Assembly (NCBI GenBank): GCA_028751875.1
Contig: CM054140.1
Span: 30,926,663 to 30,990,662 of the forward strand
Reading direction: 5' to 3'
DNA from: Rapana venosa
Taxonomy: Eukaryota > Mollusca > Gastropoda > Neogastropoda > Muricidae
Length of the DNA stretch: 64,000 nt
The position numbers and the translations under genes were made by a program. Under the pieces are notes generated by a model. That model worked only from the letters and a program-made list of their open reading frames with translations. It made no database searches and was not told the origin of the DNA. Below, in pieces: positions 56,737 to 64,000 of the stretch. The first letter of the stretch is position 1. Every line of letters begins with the position of its first letter.

Positions 56737-59090
56737 ATGTCCTTTGAGGGTGTCTTTGAGAACTGGTTAAAAACACAGGCAAAGGAGGAGGTGGAAGACA
56801 AAACGGGAGGGGAATCAGAACAACAACAGACAGTTCACCCCAATGGGGAGGCAGAGAATGGTGATGACAAACAAGATACGAATCAGGATGCTTTTACAAC
56901 ACACTCCTCCAACAAATTCATGCTTGTGAACATCTCATCAAAGCAGACTGGGGCAAGGAGAGAGTCCCCAAGTCCACACCCTGTGCCGATTACAGGACCT
57001 GTTGGAGAAGATGAAGTCAGGCAGACTAGGGATTCTGAAACCGCCAAGCAACCTTACTACTGCAAGGACAAGATCAAAACTGGCCTTGAAGAAACCAAAG
57101 AGACTATAGTGCCCATGGTAGACAGTAAACGCAGGAAGCAGCGGAACATGCCTGTAGAGGGACAGGATCACCAGCAGTGCCATACGTGTTCTCCACTAAC
57201 TGATCTGAGAGACGTAACGCCCACCTGTTCTCCCAGTGGTGTGGAAGGTTCCAGATTGGTGGACCCCATTTTAAGTCCAGATCATGAGTGCCCATGGAAC
57301 CAGACTCCACGTCAGAGTGTCGGACTTCCAACAAGCGCAGCCAGTGCATAAAAAAGGGTGAGATCAGTATGCAGAAAGTGATGGAAAGGAGGGAGGGCTC
57401 TCCCTGCAGCATGGGCAGTGCAGGGGAATCCAGTGCCGGAGTCAAGCCAGGCACAGTGACCGTGCATGTGGAGGAAAACCAGGCTGAGTGTGACAGTACT
57501 TGTATGTTTTTAGCTTCCCCCAATGCAATCTCACCGGCTAGTCAGGGAGAGATTGAGGAACGCGTGTGCCCCTTACTCACAGACCATGAAGATGGTGCTA
57601 GTCCTGCTCATTGTGTGTGTCAATGCCGATCACTGCCACCTCCCACAAATCTCCTACCCAGGGACCATGTGCCAACAATCACCACTGCCACCTCTGCTAG
57701 CCCCCCATCCCTTGCCTCACCTCACCTCACTTTCAAGATTATTTCAACAAAGTCAGACAACAGTTCAGACATAAACTTGAAAGCCACTCTTGTCACCTCA
57801 GAAAGTCATTATGAAAGTAAAATTACTTCAGATTTTGAGAACTTTGTAACTAAGCTGGAGTTGAGAAGAAAGAAAAAAGATGACAAACGTGAAAACGAGA
57901 CACCTGTTTCTAGTTTGCATGATAAAGAGTGTGGTAAGCAATATCTTCCAGCATGTGCTAAAACTGAAAGTGCAATAAACACTTTTGTGCCAGAAGTGAA
58001 GGGAGAATCTGCAGCAGTCAATACCCAGTTAGATTTGTCAGGGGTACGTGCAGATACAGCTGAAACATCCAGACAGGAAAACGTTCATACTTCAGGGGAA
58101 CTGGGTGGGAGTGCAAAATGTGACCCACAGCAGAATGAGGTATGTGATTTTGCAAAGAACATAGACTGGGACACTGCTGTGGCTGAAACATTGGAGAGCT
58201 CGACCAGTGTGAGAGGGTATGACGGTGAGAGCAAACCAGGCATAATCCTCAAAATTAGGGCCAAGGCAGTTGTGCCGTGTTTGGAAAAAAACCTGGCTCT
58301 TAAATCAGTAAAAACTGTTTCATCAGGTAAACGAAAAGTAGAATCCATGGGCAGCCCTGAAATACTGTCTCGACTTCGGAAGCGGCAGAAGTCTGAACCA
58401 TCTGCGTCACAAACAATGCCTTGTGCCTCAGACCAGGCACAGTCTGAGCAGCATACTGGACGTTGTAAGATGAGGAGCAAACAGACGAAAATGCAATCTG
58501 GTGGTAGTAGTTCCTGTCGCAATTCATCAGCTACCCGGCAAAGACGACGTAACACTGTGCATGTTGATGGGAATTTGGATGCCTACACAATGCATCTGTC
58601 CCCCTCTGTCTGCAAGTTTGTTGAATCGAGTACAAAACTGTCAAGATTGCAGACCCTGACCTACGATCTTGTTTGCTCTCTCTTCCCTCTTATCAAACAG
58701 CAGCTGAGCCATGTCACACCTGAATCACTGCACTTCATGGACATTGTAGATGACATTATCAATTCATTAGAATGTTCAGATTCAGAAGAAGTTTCAAACA
58801 CCTATGAGTGTTTAGGTGAACTTTTTGAGAAGTTGAAAGTGGCTGAAACCAACATGGTACCAGTGTACTCTCCTCGTGTGGTTCTGTGTAGTGACCCTTC
58901 ACATTTGTTGGAAGATTTCCAGCATAAGGTGTGCACATTGCTGCAGCTATTGCTCCCTGATCTCACAGTGTCTCTCTCAGATCGCTGCTTACAATCCCCA
59001 GGCCAGCTGGAAGAGGTGGTAAAGCGGGTGCTCTCAGCAAACCAATTCAAAGACAAAAGTGCAAGAAAGTGTCGCATTATGTCTTTATAA
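56737..59090 (+). CDS. Uncharacterised large nuclear-type protein, one coding exon with a frame change
   Basis: Two frames overlap by 64 bases. The first, 56737-57351, encodes 204 residues starting MSFEGVFENWLKTQAKEEVE. The second, open from 57288 to TAA at 59088-59090, adds up to 600 residues. Together they would give a protein of about 780-800 residues if the frame moves by -1 (one base missing) within 57288-57348. The protein is hydrophilic, rich in S, E, K and T, and largely disordered. It has basic clusters (SRRKKKDDKR-like LELRRKKKDDKR, SRLRKRQKSE, TRQRRRN) that look like nuclear localisation signals. The last 170 residues are more ordered and helical (LQTLTYDLVCSLFPLIKQQL, HFMDIVDDIINSL, FQHKVCTLLQLLLPDLTVSL) and may be the functional domain. 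I do not recognise the family. The frame change may be a sequencing error, a real pseudogenising mutation or an unrecognised short intron. Confidence 0.7.
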
Positions 59091-59800
59091 ATTGATGTCA
59101 GTGGATATTGTTTGTAACTCTAGACTTGTCATATTGCTTCTCTTCTTTCGTTCATAGACTCATGTTGAGATTTTGCACCTCATGTGTGAGCTTTTCTTTT
59201 TATTCCTGTTCTGTGCTTATCTTTTTTTTCCCTTTTTTTGATTTGTTTTTTAATTATTTTTTTATAGTGTAATAGCTTTGAGCATTGTGGTATTTGTAAT
59301 CATGTATGTTTTGTATAAAATGTAGCTTTTTAAAAGTTTTTTTTGTGTGCTATCGTCTGCTTTAATAGAAAACCCAGTGAAATCTAGTTTAGACTGATAA
59401 TGTTATAGTTTGAAAGCAATAGTCATTTGAATGATCACAATCTTTTTGGACATTCATTAAAGAACATTGTCCTGGAATAAGTTTGGCATCAGTTTTCAGT
59501 CAAAGACTAAGATATCAAATAAGCTGTAGATCATATGGTGATAAGTCACCAGTAATACTTAATATTGCAATCTTTTTCTGTGAGCTAGTTAAGAAAATAC
59601 ACTATATTCTGGACCAAGTTTTTAACGCTTTGCTATCTGGTGGTAAATTCAGTTCATGGATTTCATGTATTCTAAGTCAGACCTAAGATTTAATGTTGTT
59701 AGCCATTACTAAATGATGGGTGGGAGGAGGGGGGGGGGGGGGTGTTCAAGAAAGTAAGATCTTTGACAGATTTATTTAAATTAAAATAAAAGGAGGCTGT
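59091..59800 (+). terminator. 3' untranslated region with polyadenylation signals
   Basis: T-rich sequence after the stop. ATTAAA lies at 59457 and AATAAA near 59785, both possible polyadenylation signals for the large gene. A poly-G run (59730-59742) lies between them. Confidence 0.5.
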
Positions 59801-59866
59801 TAATCTGAAATTGTCTTCCTTTGTTTTCTACCCTCAGTGAAGGGGTATCATTTTCCTCGCCATAAG

Positions 59867-59957
59867 AATATGGATTGCAAAAGTTGACATGGGTAAATCA
59901 TAGTAAAAATATGATGATATTGTAAAAGTTTACATGGGTAAATCATAATAAAATAGC
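59867..59957. repeat. Direct repeat of about 26 bp
   Basis: AAAAGTTGACATGGGTAAAT plus CATAGTAAAA near 59878, and AAAAGTTTACATGGGTAAAT plus CATAATAAAA near 59924. Two copies separated by about 20 bases. Confidence 0.8.
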
Positions 59958-59959
59958 GT

Positions 59960-61318
59960 TATGACACAGCCCCTGAAAGATTGAAGAAAAATTGTGAATT
60001 AACATAAGTGAAGGCATGATTTGATGATTGATGCTGACACAATGGAGGTATAAACGGTGATGAATAATGAATGACAGGCATATTACATATGAATGGTATA
60101 ATAAATTGTGATTGAGTGTGATTTTATGGATAAGAATTATATGATCCACATAGCGTTGTTTCAGAAATTGTAATGTTGTGTATGATACATAAAACTAAAA
60201 GGTCAAATGCCTTTGCTGAGTGTGTGTGTGTGTATGCATGGGTGTGTGCGTGTGTGTTTGAAACATGTTTAGATTTCTCCAGAAAGAATCATGTTCATCA
60301 TCTAAATGAGTACATTAGGAAGAAACTGTGTTTTACCTTTTGTTTTTTGGACAATTTTGGTTTTTCATAAGCTCATGAACATGACAAAATGAAGGTAGTT
60401 TGATTTTAAAGCTGGAATCAGCAGGGTTTTTTTTCATTCATGAAGAGTTTTTCAACATTTCTCCAAAAATGAAAGCAAACAAAAGGAATTAATTATTCAG
60501 TGGGGTTTTTTCCAGACATGCAAGCATAATCATAATAAAAAATCTACGCACTGGTATATAACATTCATCAGGCATGTTTATTCTGTAACCTATGGAATAC
60601 ATGTCATCCTCAGTTTGGGAGAACCGTGTCAGGTGCCCATCTTTTTGTGTGTGGAGATAAAATATTATTTCTGTTACTGTATAGTGTATTACTTACTATT
60701 ACAGTATTAGTAGTACAGTACAAGCAGTGTCAAGCCTAAGGCATCTTGGAATACTTTTTTTTTTTTTTTTTTGGATGGGGAAGGGGGTATCTTTCTCTGT
60801 GATGTAGTAGATAGAAGCACATTTAGTGCATACTCCTTTTAAAAATGGGAGATTTTATGTTTTTTCTCTTTTGAATGGTGAAAAATTTGTGGTTTTATAC
60901 TACTTTTATTATGTGTGTATTAAAATTCATATTCTGCTGCTAGTGAAAAGGAGAAATGTTGATGGTACTATGAAAATCATTTTGTTGTTTTATCTCATTC
61001 AACCTCTTTTGAGAAAAAGATTACAGGCTATTTTAGTTTTAGATTTTTTTTTCACTTTAAAATATGTTAAATTACTTGTTGAGACTTGTTTTTGAGAAAT
61101 CATCCATTTCACCAAATGAACCATGCCACAACTTAATCCTATGAGATGTGACTTATGGTCCGTTTCTATATATAAACAATTGAAACTCTTTTTGCCCGTG
61201 TTTGAAATTGGAATGCATGAAAATAGAATAACAACTTAAAACAAAATCAAACTATCAAAGCTTTTTCAGTATATGAGGTGTAGGTTGAATAGATATAAAC
61301 CTTTTATATATATATATT
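59960..61318. other. AT-rich intergenic stretch, nothing recognised
   Basis: Only short, AT-driven frames (for example 60826-61095). No match to other repeats in the window. Confidence 0.45.
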
Positions 61319-61320
61319 AT

Positions 61321-61668
61321 TTTTTATTTATTTATTCTTTTATATCGAGGATAATGGAATAAGCACTCATGTGCGTTTTTACATCCAGTCCCCATATGTA
61401 TGCGGTTTAGTAAATTTTGTCATCTGTTCCCACCAGCACACAATGGCCTACTCTTCCGAAAAGCAGAACAGGATTTAACATGTGTGCAAGATGTTCTGAG
61501 TGTATTCGCACATGGGGGCTTGGTTTATAGTCTCATCTAAAGGACTTTAGGGAAAATAGAGTCAGCACAGATGTTAACTCCAGGGGAAAAATCCCCTTGA
61601 ACGGAATTCGAACCCGGGTCATATGATTGCCAGCGCAATGTTCTAACCACTAGGCTATCCCACCCCCC
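61321..61668 (-). mobile_element. Full-length type II tRNA-derived SINE
   Basis: On the minus strand: head GGTGGGATAGCCTAGTGG (A box TAGCCTAGTGG) with B box GGGTTCGAATTCC, body CTTTAGATGAGACTATAAAC, CAGAACATCTTGCACACATG and GGAAGAGTAGGCCATTGTG. The tail is ACGCACATGAGTGCTTATTC and TCGATATAAAAGAATAAATA. About 345 bp. It has the same body as the type I SINEs but a different tail, and it is the best complete copy of type II here. Confidence 0.8.
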
Positions 61669-61862
61669 GGATGTATGCACTGAGTGCATATTTCATTTGA
61701 AAACAGGAGACTTTGTGTTTTTCTCTTTGTAGTTTTGAATGTTGAAAAAATGTGTTTTCATACTACATTTATTATTATTATTATGTATCATAATAAAATA
61801 GACCAAAACAGAATCATCACATACTGAGGTAAGAGTTTTTGTTCTGTTTGTTTCAATGTTGT

Positions 61863-62133
61863 TGTGTTGCTGCAGCATTTTCTGGGGTGTCCTCGTTCAG
61901 CGACTCCTGTACTGCTTATTCCAGTCTCACCCAAGGCTGATCTGTCCTACCTGCAGAGTCAGAAGTCCATAGGGAATCAGCAGCATTGGCCATCATTAGG
62001 CCTCCTGTATTGCTTGTCACACACTTCAGAAGTGTTGTTTGGTGTCATTTCTAATCCAGCTTATCGAACACCCCACTTATCAAGCCCCATACCTAACACA
62101 GTACTAGCTTACTTGTGGAGCCAGACTGAATGA
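61863..62133 (+). other. Exon-like ORF after a good acceptor
   Basis: GTTGTGTTGCTGCAG precedes a frame of about 90 codons that reads FLGCPRSATPVLLIPVSPKA and ends LAYLWSQTE. The acceptor is good and the composition is less AT-rich than its surroundings, but no donor or partner exon is visible. It could be a 3' terminal exon, an alternative exon of the gene at 56.7 kb or chance. Confidence 0.25.
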
Positions 62134-63740
62134 GACCATGAAAACATAATTCATTAATTGTGACCTTATGACAGATGGGAACAGGAAAAAAACAACAACA
62201 CAGAACCGAAGTCATGTGGGGACTGGGACACAAATGATCCCCAAACTGGAGATATTTTTCCTTGATGCATGATACTCAAACGTTATCAACAATAGTAATG
62301 ATGCATTTGAGGTCCAGCTGGGTGAGACTACAGGACAAAATAATGTTATGTGATTTCTTTGTTATATCCCAGCACCAAGAAGACAAGGAGTTCAGATACC
62401 TCCTGTGTCATGAGGTCATTCTTAGCAACACTCTTACTAATTTCACAAGTGTAAAGTAAATGGTATGAGTTCTTGACTGCATGGTTTCAGTCTTTCAATT
62501 TAGCTGAGAGCACCCAGGTCTGAAGAAGAAAAACAGGAAAGATCTCCTTGGATCTGACATCTGCCTCAAATGGGTGCAAACCTGGTTTCTCTGGAGGAGG
62601 TTCAGAGTACTAAGTGCTGCATGAATTCTCCTTTTTCTCACAGGAGAGCAAGCAGAGTATTTTACTATTTACTTTACTGAGCTCTGTGCTAGATTGTGAT
62701 CCAAAATGTATTCACCATATTCAATAGTTTGGGCCTGAGGCAATTTTAATTTCAATGAGTATTTCAAAAAGTATGGCAAGAATATTGTAAATATTGCTTT
62801 TTTTGTTTTGTTATCTAGTTACATGTTTATGTATGTTTAGTGACTTTAGTTTGCATATGCATGTGTTCCCATTTTGTTGAAAACTAAATCATAAGAACCA
62901 TAATGAATACAATGGGAAAAGCATTTAGTTTCTAATGTTTTGAGACTTGAAAATATGTGCTTGTAAACTTTGTAGTAATTTTGGAAAGCCATCAATTATG
63001 ACAGGTTGTTTTTTTTAAAAGTGTTTTAGAACAGTTGTTTTATATAGCTCTCAAGATCATGCAGAAAATTCTTGAATTATTTTCTTTTCAGATGTAGTAA
63101 TATCTTTGTTGTGAGGAGTAAATGGAGATTTTTGGAGGTGGTTTTTTGTGTGTGTGCTTTTTTGGGGGGTGGGGGGTATTATTATCCGTGTTTATGCTGA
63201 ATCCCCTCTCTTTGCTATGTCACTGATGATGATTTGAGTAATGGATGTTTGAAAAAAAGAAAAGGATTATGGGTGTTTGGAAATTATTTGAAACAAATCA
63301 TGTTTGTTGAAATGTCTGTGCATGATAATGAAAACACACAGGAAATTGCCATTGGAATTGTTTTTTAAAAATACAAAAAATACAAAAACAAAAACGATTC
63401 ATCGATGTCAAATGTCCCTGCAGCAAATCCAAATACAAGGAAAATAGACAAAAGCTGATCTTGTGTGAATACAATTTATCAATGCCTATACCAGCTGTTA
63501 CCATTTGTACAGGTTTTCTTCTTTCCTTTTTTTTCTTGAAATATACATTGCTTTCCATGTTGTCAAAAGTGTGCCATTGTCCATTTTGTTTCCGTTGCTG
63601 TAAATATAATCATCTGGATTAATTTGCTGTGTCGTTCCTAACACTTAACAAGCATTCTTTACCTGTGATCTAAGTTACAGTCTACCCCTAGCTCCATTGA
63701 TTCCATGTGGTGTTGACAAATATATATGCATAAATATCCC
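62134..63740. other. AT-rich intergenic stretch, nothing recognised
   Basis: No frame above 86 codons and no recognisable repeat. Poly-G-rich GGGGGGTGGGGGG lies near 63163-63176. Confidence 0.45.
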
Positions 63741-63860
63741 CTTGTTTTCTTCCAGTGTGTGTATGTGTGTGGGTGGGTGCGTGTTCACATGAGTCTAGTT
63801 TTGTGCGTACTGTATATACATCTGTGTGTACCTGTATATTTATGACAGTTTGTTTTGGAA

Positions 63861-63861
<1 letters not shown>

Positions 63862-63898
<37 letters not shown>

Positions 63899-63915
63899 GT
63901 GTGTGTGTGTGTGTG
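63862..63915. repeat. (GT)n microsatellite
   Basis: GT repeat with a single TTG interruption near the window end. Confidence 0.95.
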
Positions 63916-64000
63916 GTTGGTGAGGGAAACCAAATATTCTTTTGCCCTATAATCCATGCCACTGTTTCATGCCCCCCCTAAAAAAAACCCAAAACAACAA

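Noticed and set aside
57288..57360. Programmed -1 ribosomal frameshift at the AAAAAAG run
   Set aside because: The run begins at the stop codon of the first frame rather than before it, so ribosomes in frame one would terminate first; an assembly error or mutation fits better.
58085..58555. 156-codon minus-strand frame opposite the large coding exon
   Set aside because: Shadow of the real plus-strand gene; no independent evidence.

Overview
The window is nuclear DNA from an animal, most likely a mollusc and probably a gastropod. Three things point there: a secreted protein with the short-chain collagen C4-like domain that is common in mollusc genomes, tRNA-derived SINEs with a mollusc-type body, and a very high load of CA, CT, TA and homopolymer microsatellites between intron-rich genes. 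The species call is inference; nothing in the window settles it.

Left part (1-26.7 kb). A single-exon minus-strand gene (1380-2471) encodes a 363-residue secreted coiled-coil protein with a C4-like cysteine-rich C-terminus. From 7.7 to 26.7 kb I could join six plus-strand exons (7745-7803, 18840-19050, 22385-22512, 23487-23572, 25650-25811, 26600-26679) with canonical GT-AG borders and matching phases into one 241-residue protein of unknown function. Its introns hold two broken non-LTR retrotransposons, SINEs (one nested in another with a visible 14-bp target-site duplication), a 100-bp-unit minisatellite interrupted by a SINE, and many microsatellites.

Middle part (26.7-50.5 kb). Few ordinary genes are visible. 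There are retrotransposon fragments (27.4, 31.3-32.0, 39.5 and 44.5 kb), SINE pieces and an isolated minus-strand ORF of 169 residues. From 38.3 to 50.3 kb the minus strand carries a chain of exon-like blocks with good splice signals. Several of these blocks consist largely of minisatellites (40-, 27/29-, about 60- and 57/61-bp units). This looks like a multi-exon transcript, possibly non-coding, whose exons grew by tandem duplication. It is the most unusual structure in the window.

Right part (51.6-64 kb). A plus-strand gene with an ETS-type promoter motif and candidate 5' non-coding exons (about 51.7 and 54.4 kb) has one large coding exon (56737-59090) for a nuclear-looking protein of about 800 residues, interrupted by one frame change near 57.3 kb. 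A possible piggyBac-type MITE lies in its last intron. The 3' flank contains another tRNA-derived SINE and no certain gene.

The two spliced or large plus-strand genes and the C4-like gene show no functional link to each other. This is an ordinary stretch of a repeat-rich animal chromosome, not an operon or a gene cluster.
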